Part shown: positions 50,336-58,206 of the stretch, piece by piece | Position numbering within the stretch: the stretch's first letter is position 1 | Layout: every line of letters begins with the position of its first letter | Assembly: GCF_934754935.1 (NCBI RefSeq) | Contig: NZ_CAKVJB010000006.1 | Coordinates: 1-64,000 of the forward strand | Source: an uncultured Holdemanella sp. | Lineage (GTDB): Bacteria; Bacillota_I; Bacilli_A; Erysipelotrichales; Erysipelotrichaceae | Length of the DNA stretch: 64,000 nucleotides | Direction: 5' to 3' | Translations under genes and position numbers: made by a program | Notes under the pieces: generated by a model | What the model saw: only the letters and a program-made list of their open reading frames with translations | What the model was told of the DNA's origin: nothing | Database searches by the model: none

Positions 50336-51079
50336 TTACGACTCCTTAAATATTTGTTCCATAAAATACTGTAGTTGTACCTTCCACCAAGGCCAATCAT
50401 GATAGACATCATAACCCCAGAAATCACACCAAGCCTCGATGTGCTGATCATATAAAATAGTGCTGATTTGTCTAAGTGATTCAACACATTCTTGTTCCCA
50501 ATTACCTTGTCCTACACAAAAGATCAATTTAGATTGTTTATACAATTCCATATAGGGATGGTCTTGTGGCATATTCTTTAAATAGGCACATGGATTATTG
50601 TGATAAGTATTTTCATCATGATAATCGCCATAGAAAAATTCTGTATCATAAATGCCAGATAAGGCTAATAAGGTATCGAATTGATTTGGGAAACGGAAAA
50701 TTAAATTAGCGGCATGCGTTGCTCCTAGACTTGCCCCTGTAACCATCCACTTATCGTGATTATTCATCTTTTCTTGTACACTAGGAATTAATTCTGTAAG
50801 AATATATTCAAACCAAAGTTCATGTTTCAACATACGAACCTTTGTGTTGTAAGGATAGGACCATGTTTCTAAATCCAAAGTATCACACGTTACGATTGTC
50901 AATTGATTGGCTTCGATCCATTTGGATACTTCATGAATCATGCCTCGATCTTCCCATTCAAAGAAACGTCCATTTTGACTTGGAATGGCTAGACATAATT
51001 TGCCGCCTTGACCATAGATTTTATATTCCATTTCACGATCCAAACAATTTGAATACTCTTTTATATATTGCACTTGCAT
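50336..51079 (-). CDS. Putative alpha/beta-hydrolase esterase (esterase D/YbbA-like)
   Basis: 247 residues in the Pfam putative-esterase group. The nucleophile elbow is VTGASLGATHAANLIF (GxSxG). FRFPNQFDTLLALSGIYD follows as in relatives, and the C-terminal VYHDWPWWKVQL holds the likely catalytic His. Substrate is unknown. It is first of a two-gene operon with fic; no functional link between them is known to me. Confidence 0.82.
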   Translation of the reverse strand: MQVQYIKEYSNCLDREMEYKIYGQGGKLCLAIPSQNGRFFEWEDRGMIHEVSKWIEANQLTIVTCDTLDLETWSYPYNTKVRMLKHELWFEYILTELIPSVQEKMNNHDKWMVTGASLGATHAANLIFRFPNQFDTLLALSGIYDTEFFYGDYHDENTYHNNPCAYLKNMPQDHPYMELYKQSKLIFCVGQGNWEQECVESLRQISTILYDQHIEAWCDFWGYDVYHDWPWWKVQLQYFMEQIFKES

Positions 51080-51126
51080 GGTGTTACCCCTTTCAGAAAA
51101 ATTTTGTTTTATTATACCACATTTTA

Positions 51127-51155
51127 TTGAGTTTTAAGGCTTCTTGCTTTATAAT
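51127..51155 (+). promoter_or_regulatory. Predicted promoter of typA/bipA
   Basis: TTGAGT (51127-51132), 17-base spacer, TATAAT (51150-51155), about 33 bases before the chosen start. Confidence 0.62.
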
Positions 51156-51188
51156 TGTACTGTTTTTGACAGGAAAGTGAGTGACAGT

Positions 51189-53018
51189 ATGTCCAATAAA
51201 GAAAAAATTCTTAACATTGCCGTTATCGCCCACGTTGATGCCGGTAAGAGTACGTTAGTTGATGCGTTTTTAAGACAGAGTGATGTTTTCCGTGACAACG
51301 AAGAAGTTGTAAACTGTATCATGGACTCAAACGATCTAGAACGTGAACGTGGAATTACGATTTATTCTAAAAACTGTTCCGTTATTCATAACGGTGTAAA
51401 AATTAATATTGTAGATACGCCAGGCCACGCCGACTTCTCAAGTGAAGTTGAACGTATTATCCGTACCGTAGATACAGTTATCTTATTAGTCGATGCTAGT
51501 GAAGGTCCAATGCCTCAAACTCGTTTCGTATTATCAAAAGCTTTGGAAATTGGTTTAAAACCAATTCTATTGATCAACAAGATCGATAAGAAAGACCAAA
51601 GAGCTGAAGAAGTTGTAGATGAAGTTTATGAATTATTCTTAGACTTAAATGCGAACGATGAACAATTAGACTTCCCTATCCTTTATGGTGTAGCTCGAGA
51701 AGGACGTGTTCAATACGACCTTAAAACTCCAAGCGACAACATCGACCCATTATTCGATACAATCTTAAAACATTGTGATGTATATCCAGATATGGATGAA
51801 GAACCTCTTCAAATGCAAGTATCTGCCTTGGCATACGATGAATACATTGGTCGTTTAGGAATCGGACGTTTATATTCAGGTGTCTTAAAACAAGGACAAC
51901 AATATATTCGTTGTAACCAATCTGGATTGAATGCCAAAGAAAGCTTATCTAAATTATTCGTATACAAAGGATTATCTAGAACAAGCGTTCCAGAAGCACA
52001 TTCAGGTGATATCGTAGTTATTGCTGGTATGCCAGATATTAGTATTGGTGATACAATCTGTACAGCAGATCACATTGAACCAATGGAACACATTGAAATT
52101 GAAGAACCAACTCTATCAATGAACTTCCACGTTAACTCAAGTCCATTTGCCGGACAAAGTGGTAAATATGTGACAAGTCGTAACTTAAAAGAAAGACTTG
52201 AAAAAGAACTAGAAGTAAACGTTGGATTAAAGGTTGAACCAACCGATTCAGCTGATTGCTTCAAAGTAAGTGGTCGTGGTGAATTGCATATTTCTGTATT
52301 AATTGAAAATATGCGTCGTGAAGGATATGAACTAGCTGTTTCTAAGCCAGAGGTTATCCTACACAAAGACGAAAATGGACACAAAGTAGAGCCAATCGAA
52401 GAAGTTGTATGTTTAGCTCCAGAAGAATATTCAGGAACCATCATCAACAAATTAAATCTTCGTAAGGGTGTTATGCAAGACATGTCTGAAGAAAATGGAT
52501 ATGTTAAGATCGTGTATACAGCACCTACTCGTGGTTTATTAGGTTTCCGTTCTGAATTTATCAATGATACACATGGTGAAGGTACATTAGTACGTCGTAT
52601 TAGTGGTTATGAACCATATAAAGGTGAAATCGCACAACGTATGGAAGGTGCTATGATTTCAACTGAAACAGGTGAAGCTATGACTTACGCCCTATGGAAC
52701 CTTCAAGAACGTGGTCAATTATTCATTTCTCCACAAACACCTGTTTATGAAGGTATGATCATTGGTCAAAGTTCTAAAAACATCGATTTGGATGTTAACC
52801 CATTAAAGAACAAGAAATTAACAGCCATCCGTTCAAGTGGTCGTGATGAAGCAATGCTTCTTACTCCACCAAAAATCTTCTCACTAGAAGAAGCATTAGA
52901 ATGGATCAACGATGATGAATTAGTTGAAGTTACACCAGATGCGATTCGTATCCGTAAAAAAGGTTTAACAGCTCTAGATCGTCGTAACTTATATCGTCAA
53001 AAGATGAATGCTCAATAA
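51189..53018 (+). CDS. typA: Ribosome-binding GTPase TypA/BipA
   Basis: A translational GTPase that helps 50S assembly and growth under stress. G1 AHVDAGKST, G2 with RERGITI, G3 DTPGHADF, G4 NKIDKK. EF-G-like domains III and V follow, then the BipA-specific C-terminus (GLLGFRSEFINDTHGEG, PKIFSLEEALEWINDDELVEVTP). 609 residues is normal. I start at 51189; the upstream frame overlaps the promoter. Confidence 0.96.
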   Translation: MSNKEKILNIAVIAHVDAGKSTLVDAFLRQSDVFRDNEEVVNCIMDSNDLERERGITIYSKNCSVIHNGVKINIVDTPGHADFSSEVERIIRTVDTVILLVDASEGPMPQTRFVLSKALEIGLKPILLINKIDKKDQRAEEVVDEVYELFLDLNANDEQLDFPILYGVAREGRVQYDLKTPSDNIDPLFDTILKHCDVYPDMDEEPLQMQVSALAYDEYIGRLGIGRLYSGVLKQGQQYIRCNQSGLNAKESLSKLFVYKGLSRTSVPEAHSGDIVVIAGMPDISIGDTICTADHIEPMEHIEIEEPTLSMNFHVNSSPFAGQSGKYVTSRNLKERLEKELEVNVGLKVEPTDSADCFKVSGRGELHISVLIENMRREGYELAVSKPEVILHKDENGHKVEPIEEVVCLAPEEYSGTIINKLNLRKGVMQDMSEENGYVKIVYTAPTRGLLGFRSEFINDTHGEGTLVRRISGYEPYKGEIAQRMEGAMISTETGEAMTYALWNLQERGQLFISPQTPVYEGMIIGQSSKNIDLDVNPLKNKKLTAIRSSGRDEAMLLTPPKIFSLEEALEWINDDELVEVTPDAIRIRKKGLTALDRRNLYRQKMNAQ

Positions 53019-53046
53019 GACTTGGATAATTCCAAGTCTTTTTTTC
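53017..53046 (+). terminator. Terminator of typA
   Basis: AAGACTTGGA / TCCAAGTCTT perfect ten-base stem, four-base loop, then seven T residues; the stop codon touches the stem. Confidence 0.85.
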
Positions 53047-53138
53047 AAGCAAAATATTCACTATGTATACTAAATAAAGAAAAGAAATATTCAAGTTGAT
53101 GAACCCCTGAAATTTTAAGCATTTATATAATCATTTAT

Positions 53139-53387
53139 ATGATCTACGGAAACATTAATGATGTACTTTTAGTCGATGTTTTGTATACTCAAACAAGAAA
53201 TTTTCCTTTAGCCTTAAGAAATGACACTAAAGATTCTGCCGTTGCATTTATTGACTCTAATCTGCATGCAAGAAGCTTAAGAAAAGCTCGCCATTCATTA
53301 GAAGTGAAAGCAACTTATCAAATCAAAAGAATAAGAGAACGAAGAAAAAATAAAAAAACTTATTCTAGAACAATATATGAAAAGTAA
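53139..53387 (+). CDS. Unrecognised basic protein, 82 aa, weak support
   Basis: The frame opens MIYGNINDVLLVDVLY and becomes very basic toward the end (IKRIRERRKNKKTYSRTI). No ribosome binding site is visible. TATAAT at 53126-53131 would place transcription start close to the ATG, so a leaderless message is possible, but no -35 is evident. A terminator follows the stop within 15 bases, which supports a real unit. No family recognised. Confidence 0.42.
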   Translation: MIYGNINDVLLVDVLYTQTRNFPLALRNDTKDSAVAFIDSNLHARSLRKARHSLEVKATYQIKRIRERRKNKKTYSRTIYEK

Positions 53388-53400
53388 TATCATTAAATTA

Positions 53401-53448
53401 AAAGACAGAAAACACTTATAGTATAAGGATTATCTGTCTTTTTCTTTT
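53401..53448 (+). terminator. Terminator after the 82-aa ORF
   Basis: AAAGACAGA / TCTGTCTTT arms with an inner CTTA/TAAG pair, then a T-rich run. Confidence 0.65.
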
Positions 53449-53486
53449 TTAACCTCTTTAGATTATACTCTAAAATCTTCAATATT

Positions 53487-53602
53487 CACATTACACTTGC
53501 GTCGTATTTGTCGTAACTTTCATGTGTAATGTGCTAAGTTATTCTAAAATTATCAATTTTTTCAAATTTATACCGTAAACTTACGACGTATACGTCGCTA
53601 GT
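53487..53602. repeat. Nested inverted repeats in a noncoding region
   Basis: CACATTACAC (53487-53496) and GTGTAATGTG (53524-53533) form a perfect 10-bp stem. The loop holds two GTCGTA direct repeats. The 26-bp segment 53495-53520 also recurs inverted at 53577-53602, matching at 21 positions; that copy contains the perfect palindrome CGACGTATACGTCG (53584-53597). No gene overlaps. Confidence 0.65.
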
Positions 53603-53814
53603 ACAAGGTATACACTTCTTCAAAGACTTTATTTCAACTGTCGCTCAAACATGTTTATCAAAATTATGTTTGATAAACATATCACTGGATCATACAATTT
53701 CTTGTGAAAGACAACCATTATAAGTATATAGACTCTTTGTTTGTTTTTTCTATAGTAATGAATATGTACGAAATATGCATTAGTGTGAAGTCCCCCCCCG
53801 TTTACTATTGAACG
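53603..53814. other. Noncoding stretch with a perfect hairpin and a C tract
   Basis: ATGTTTATCAAA (53651-53662) and TTTGATAAACAT (53669-53680) form a 12-bp perfect hairpin with a six-base loop. A run of eight C lies at 53792-53799, unusual in this AT-rich sequence. The only open frame (53629-53874, minus) crosses a terminator and is probably not a gene. Confidence 0.5.
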
Positions 53815-53842
53815 CAAAAAAGGTAGGTGCACAACACCTACC
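53815..53842 (-). terminator. Terminator of the lemA-DUF2207 operon
   Basis: On the minus strand GGTAGGTG / CACCTACC with a five-base loop, followed by six T residues. Confidence 0.82.
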
Positions 53843-53877
53843 AAGTTACGCGGGCTCATCACCCTAATACTCATCTA

Positions 53878-55752
53878 TTACCAGCTTCCGCCGCCTCCGC
53901 CACCGGCGCCTCCACCAGAGAAGCCACCAAAGCTAGAGCCCATGCTATCGGCTGTACTTTTCATTTGTTCTGTTTGATAATCCATTAAATTCTCATGGAT
54001 TGGTTCATACATACTTCTTGTCAGCATTCTATAGTAGAAATATGAAGAGTATGGATCAGAATAATAAGAATCATACCAATCTGGTTGTGCCAAAGGAATC
54101 GTACTAAATTTCTTTGTCCACATTTCAGATAATCCAAAGACCATCGCATATGGAATCACATCATAATAGTAAGCTGGATTTTCTAAAGATAATCTTTCCA
54201 ATTGTGGAACTTCTGCCTTTTCAATAAAGTCTTTAAAACCTAATAGTTCAGGAGCTACACTTTTAAAGTAGTCACTCACCACATTAAATTTAGAACTAAA
54301 TAGAATTGGTAGTGAAACAACCACAATGCCTATCATCATAAATTCAAATGGTACAATACTTAGAATCGAATCGCATTGTCGATATATAAAGTATGCAAGA
54401 ATCAAAATAAACGCAATACTTAATACTTTCTTTAATACACCCAGTTTATTTTTATTAAATACACCAGTTGCAGCTGCAGAATAATTCATGACCATCATAA
54501 GCACAAAACTAAATGTAGCTAAAATGGTTTCAATCAAATTATCTACAATGCTATATCTTGAATTAAATAAGATACATACAATCATACAAATCATGGCTAG
54601 AATGGTCGTCGCAAAGCCATGATCAATTGTTGATAAATTCTTATCGCCACTAAATTCATCATTTAAAGCTTCTTTTGCATCATCCATAGCCTTACCAAAC
54701 TTACTTGATAATTTTGATAATCGCACACTATTTTTCGTTCTAAACAATCCGTTATAAATCTTCTTTTGATGTTTTAAAATAGGTGGTTCATGATTCTCTA
54801 CTTTTGTAAGTACTAAATCATTCTCTTTTTCAGAAATCGTTAAATATCCCTTGCTTGCCCAATATGGAATCAATGCCATCAAATCTTCTTGATCCACAGA
54901 CTCATCTACAATTGTTCCAACCATAGCTGGATCCATATCTTTTGGTGGATAAAAATTCACAATTGGAGTAATATGCGTTTTCTTTAATAAGAATGCACGA
55001 ATCAAACTATATAAACCAAATAGAATGGCCAACCCCAAAAAGACAAATGGTACTTTTGAAGTGGTCTTTTTAGCTCCTACAAAATAGTTCTTTCTTAACT
55101 TACCAAAGATCGTAATGGCTTGTTTAGCACCAATATCATAGGCAGAACCACTAATAGAATTCGAAGTAATGATTGGAGTCACATTTAAATCATTTGATTG
55201 ATTGCCTAGACTTCCACTAAAGATTTGAATGTTTGACATTTCCTTTTCTGTCAAAGCCTTCTCAAATTGAATATCAAAACTAAAGTGATTGATTGTTGTA
55301 TCCCAATTGTTTCCAAGTACAGAATAATATATAAAATCTAAATCCGAATGATAATCTTCTGGAATCACAATTTTATATGTCAAAGTATATGTATGTGGGC
55401 CAATGATCGTATAGTCTGCACTACCAATTTGAATCACACGATTCCCAGAATCACTATCTACATCATACTCATCATTTAATACATTGATATCTTGAATTTT
55501 TAACTTATACTTTTCATCACGATTGATATACATCGTTTCTGGAATATTACGATAAATACCATGACGATAACTTGAAAAGTTCACATCAATCACTTCTTTA
55601 ACATCAATTGTATTATTCGAATTATATGTGGCATTCACCGTATAATTATCAATCGTATATCCTCCGTCATCAGCATATACATCGATACATCCAAAACAAA
55701 GTACAAATGCGAATAAGAAGGCAAAGACCTTCTTAAAATTTAACTTGAACAT
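53878..55752 (-). CDS. DUF2207 membrane protein with glycine-rich tail
   Basis: A 624-residue protein: signal-like helix (KKVFAFLFAFVLCFGCIDVYA), an extracellular beta-rich DUF2207 domain (YTIDNYTVNATYNSNNTIDV, SYRHGIYRNIP), a helix, a cytoplasmic segment, more helices and a C-terminal GGFSGGGAGGGGGGSW. The last feature is typical of this family. The ATG at 55752 lies within the last codons of lemA, so translation is coupled. Long upstream frame residues belong to lemA in another frame. Function unknown; DUF2207 and LemA are commonly paired. Confidence 0.85.
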   Translation of the reverse strand: MFKLNFKKVFAFLFAFVLCFGCIDVYADDGGYTIDNYTVNATYNSNNTIDVKEVIDVNFSSYRHGIYRNIPETMYINRDEKYKLKIQDINVLNDEYDVDSDSGNRVIQIGSADYTIIGPHTYTLTYKIVIPEDYHSDLDFIYYSVLGNNWDTTINHFSFDIQFEKALTEKEMSNIQIFSGSLGNQSNDLNVTPIITSNSISGSAYDIGAKQAITIFGKLRKNYFVGAKKTTSKVPFVFLGLAILFGLYSLIRAFLLKKTHITPIVNFYPPKDMDPAMVGTIVDESVDQEDLMALIPYWASKGYLTISEKENDLVLTKVENHEPPILKHQKKIYNGLFRTKNSVRLSKLSSKFGKAMDDAKEALNDEFSGDKNLSTIDHGFATTILAMICMIVCILFNSRYSIVDNLIETILATFSFVLMMVMNYSAAATGVFNKNKLGVLKKVLSIAFILILAYFIYRQCDSILSIVPFEFMMIGIVVVSLPILFSSKFNVVSDYFKSVAPELLGFKDFIEKAEVPQLERLSLENPAYYYDVIPYAMVFGLSEMWTKKFSTIPLAQPDWYDSYYSDPYSSYFYYRMLTRSMYEPIHENLMDYQTEQMKSTADSMGSSFGGFSGGGAGGGGGGSW

Positions 55753-56278
55753 TTTCTCTTTCCGAAGCATTGGCCACTTCAAACATTGTTTTCTTTTCGA
55801 AATGGAATAAAGATGCCACAATATTTGTCGGAACACTCATGATCACATCATTATATTCACGAACTAACGCATTATAGTATTTACGAGAATTTGCGATATC
55901 CTCCTCGACCTTCTTCAATTGATTTTGAAGATCCATGAAATTTGTGTTGGCCTTTAAATCTGGATATTGTTCTGCCACCGCAAAAATACCATGAATCGCA
56001 TTTGTGATCTTATTTTCACTATCCATAACATCCTTTGATGTTTTCGCCATATTTCTTTGTGCAATCACCGAACTTAATGTATCCGCCTCATGTTTCGCAT
56101 ATCCCTTCACTGTTTCTACTAAGTTAGGAATCAAATCAAAACGCTTCTTCAAATACACGTCCATTGTAGAAAAACCTTCATCTACCTTATTTGATAAACG
56201 AACAAGTTTATTGTAGCTAGACATAAAGAATAGTACTAATAAAACTAAAACAACAATAATAACAATAACTAGAATCAT
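55733..56278 (-). CDS. lemA: LemA family protein
   Basis: 181 residues: one N-terminal helix (ILVIVIIVVLVLLVLFFM) followed by a helical-bundle domain with YNKLVRLSNKVDEGFSTMDVYLKKRFDLIPNLVETVKGYAKHE split across the usual LemA signature, and ANTNFMDLQNQLKKVEEDI. The N-terminus is likely outside and the bundle cytoplasmic. Role in bacteria is unclear. It is the first gene of the operon with DUF2207. Confidence 0.93.
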   Translation of the reverse strand: MILVIVIIVVLVLLVLFFMSSYNKLVRLSNKVDEGFSTMDVYLKKRFDLIPNLVETVKGYAKHEADTLSSVIAQRNMAKTSKDVMDSENKITNAIHGIFAVAEQYPDLKANTNFMDLQNQLKKVEEDIANSRKYYNALVREYNDVIMSVPTNIVASLFHFEKKTMFEVANASERENVQVKF

Positions 56279-56348
56279 AATTAAATCCTCCTAGATTGAT
56301 TATACTCTATTTGTGATAAAATGAGAAATATAGAAAGGAATCGTCATT

Positions 56349-57155
56349 ATGTACAAAACTATTTTAAAATGGATCTTACCCATCCTTATTTGTTTATCAA
56401 GCTTCTATATGGTTGCACAAAAAACATCAACACCTGAATTTCATGCACAATCCATTCAATATTTAGATGAAAAAAGAAATACGGTCATGACACTTGCTGC
56501 ATCGAGTGCTGCCATCTCTACAGCCATTACCATTTTACCTGGAGATACAGGAACTCCTATTGCGAATGGATTGGCCGACTTAAGTTCTAAATTCTTATTA
56601 GTTCTAGGAGCTATTTATTTGGAGAAATATTCTTTGACACTCACATGTATGGTCACCTTTAAATACATCATTCCAATACTCTGTTTGGCATGGCTAGTCA
56701 ACAACGTCACTAAATGGGATTGGTTAAGAATTGTATGTATTAAGATTGGTATTATGGCTGTGGCAATGTGTCTAATCGTGCCTTGTAGTGTAAAACTATC
56801 CAAGACAATCGAAGCCACCTATGAAACAAGTATTCAAGAAACGATTGATAATGCCAACAACATCCAGAAGAAAATCAAAAAGGATAAAGAAAATAAAAAC
56901 TTCTTTGAAAAAGCAGCTGAAGCATTTTCTTCAACAGCCCAAAAATATACGAAGATGTTTAACAAGTCATTAAATAATTTCATGGAAGCAACAGCCATCA
57001 TGATCGTAACATCTTGTGTAATACCTATCCTGGTGATTTTATTCTTCTTATGGTTTATCCAAACCATTAGTGGCATGACAATAAACACAAAGAGTCTTAC
57101 GACATTCAATCCTGTTTCTAAAGTACAAAAAATTATAAATTCAAAAGAACAATGA
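56349..57155 (+). CDS. Hypothetical membrane protein, 268 aa
   Basis: Not recognised with certainty. It opens with a signal-anchor helix (MYKTILKWILPILICLSSFYMVAQ). Four more hydrophobic segments follow, and a long charged, probably coiled stretch (ETSIQETIDNANNIQKKIKKD, EKAAEAFSSTAQKYTKMFNKS) lies before the last helix. GLADLSSKFLLVLGAIYLEKY is a conserved-looking core. Similar proteins occur in Gram-positive and proteobacterial genomes as uncharacterised membrane proteins. It stands alone. Confidence 0.68.
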   Translation: MYKTILKWILPILICLSSFYMVAQKTSTPEFHAQSIQYLDEKRNTVMTLAASSAAISTAITILPGDTGTPIANGLADLSSKFLLVLGAIYLEKYSLTLTCMVTFKYIIPILCLAWLVNNVTKWDWLRIVCIKIGIMAVAMCLIVPCSVKLSKTIEATYETSIQETIDNANNIQKKIKKDKENKNFFEKAAEAFSSTAQKYTKMFNKSLNNFMEATAIMIVTSCVIPILVILFFLWFIQTISGMTINTKSLTTFNPVSKVQKIINSKEQ

Positions 57156-57158
57156 ATT

Positions 57159-57183
57159 TGGCATCTTCGGATGCCATTTTTTA
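57159..57183 (+). terminator. Terminator of the 268-aa gene
   Basis: TGGCATC / GATGCCA stem capped by a TTCG tetraloop, then six T residues. Confidence 0.82.
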
Positions 57184-57189
57184 ATGGAA

Positions 57190-57222
57190 AACAAAAAAAG
57201 TAGAAGCACATGACTTCTACTT
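57190..57222 (-). terminator. Terminator of the 3D-domain gene
   Basis: AAGTAGAAG / CTTCTACTT stem, seven-base loop, followed on the minus strand by seven T residues. Confidence 0.82.
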
Positions 57223-57236
57223 CACACTCATATATA

Positions 57237-57935
57237 TTACCAGTCTGTCGCAATATCTAATTGAGTATCTGAATTTTGCGTAAAACTTCCAGTATCACAG
57301 ACGATTCCTTTTCCTAATGAAGTTTCTACAATTGTACCTCTAGGATATTTATTTAAATCGGCCGCAACAATAATATAATCCCCCAACATTTTCGCACCAT
57401 CTTCACGAACCCAATACGTATCATTATTTCCCATACCACGCATCATGTCGATAACACCTGACATATTTAAGTTGTAGTATGTTTCTTTACCACTAGGTCC
57501 ATAATAAATACCACCTGAGGCAGTAAGTGCATTCACATTACTAATGTATTGTGAAAGCGATGGTTGCGAGTAAACGATTTGTGTAACAGCATTATAGTTA
57601 TTTTGAATGAACTGCATATCATTCAATAGATCTGGCTGTTCCATAATCATTTCTTCAACGCTCTTCGACTCTTCTTGTTTCTTGCTAGATTCTTCCTCGA
57701 TATCTTGAATCTGTTCTTCGAATTTCTCTTTTAATTCTTCAGTTCCATTTTTTGTATCCACACGCATTAAGATATTTTCATCCGTGCCATTTGACTTGGC
57801 ATAGACCTTACTTTCTTCCCCAATAACTGATGATGTTGTTAGTAATGTTAATGTAAGTGTTGACATCAATAAACCTGAAACTAACCCTTTTCTTAATAAA
57901 CTACTCTCTAAATTTTCTTCTTTTATAAAGTTCAA
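57237..57935 (-). CDS. Secreted 3D (double-psi beta-barrel) cell-wall protein
   Basis: A 232-residue exported protein. An N-terminal signal helix (GLVSGLLMSTLTLTLLTTSSVIG) is followed by a charged, coiled segment (EELKEKFEEQIQDIEEESSKKQEE). The C-terminal ~90 residues read like a 3D domain: DYIIVAADLNKYPRGTIVET, GKGIVCDTGSF and LDIATDW. Relatives such as Rpf2/YocH bind or cut peptidoglycan. The start is a TTG at 57935, five bases after GGAGGGTG; a TTG twelve bases earlier overlaps that site. Confidence 0.82.
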   Translation of the reverse strand: MNFIKEENLESSLLRKGLVSGLLMSTLTLTLLTTSSVIGEESKVYAKSNGTDENILMRVDTKNGTEELKEKFEEQIQDIEEESSKKQEESKSVEEMIMEQPDLLNDMQFIQNNYNAVTQIVYSQPSLSQYISNVNALTASGGIYYGPSGKETYYNLNMSGVIDMMRGMGNNDTYWVREDGAKMLGDYIIVAADLNKYPRGTIVETSLGKGIVCDTGSFTQNSDTQLDIATDW

Positions 57936-58122
57936 AACACCCTCCAATCTTCCCCTTAAACCTCATAAAATACGAGGCAATTGTTGCCAAATAAATGAAA
58001 ACAACAATTAATACTATACACAATTCTAAAAAAAATGCAAATTTTGACCTAAAAAAAGGCCGTTTCAAGCCAAAAGTGGCGAGAACGACCCATTTGTAAG
58101 CGATGTTTTCAAAGAATGAAAA

Positions 58123-58173
58123 TTAAAAGCCAACTACGTTTAAGATGGCTGCTATAATCAAATTCAAAATCAC
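58123..58173 (-). pseudogene. Vestigial copy of the 56-aa membrane protein's C-terminus
   Basis: Minus strand codons read ILNLIIAAILNVVGF-stop. This matches the ending LLAAIWAIAAILNVIGF of the gene at 59789, including the shared DNA TACGTTTAAGATGGCTGC. An in-frame stop lies directly upstream and no ribosome site is present. Confidence 0.65.
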
Positions 58174-58206
58174 TTAGGTCAGCTAGGGAAATACTGGTTA
58201 AATAAC

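Noticed and set aside
52070..52564. 164-codon minus-strand frame opposite typA
   Set aside because: Antisense shadow of a conserved GTPase gene.
53629..53874. 81-codon minus-strand frame (MSIRVMSPRNLVGVVHL...)
   Set aside because: It runs through the strong terminator of the DUF2207 operon, the poly-C run and a perfect hairpin, and has no ribosome site.
58091..58110. cre-like TGTAAGCGATG before the accessory Sec region
   Set aside because: Only the left half matches; spacing and right half are wrong and no promoter is adjacent.
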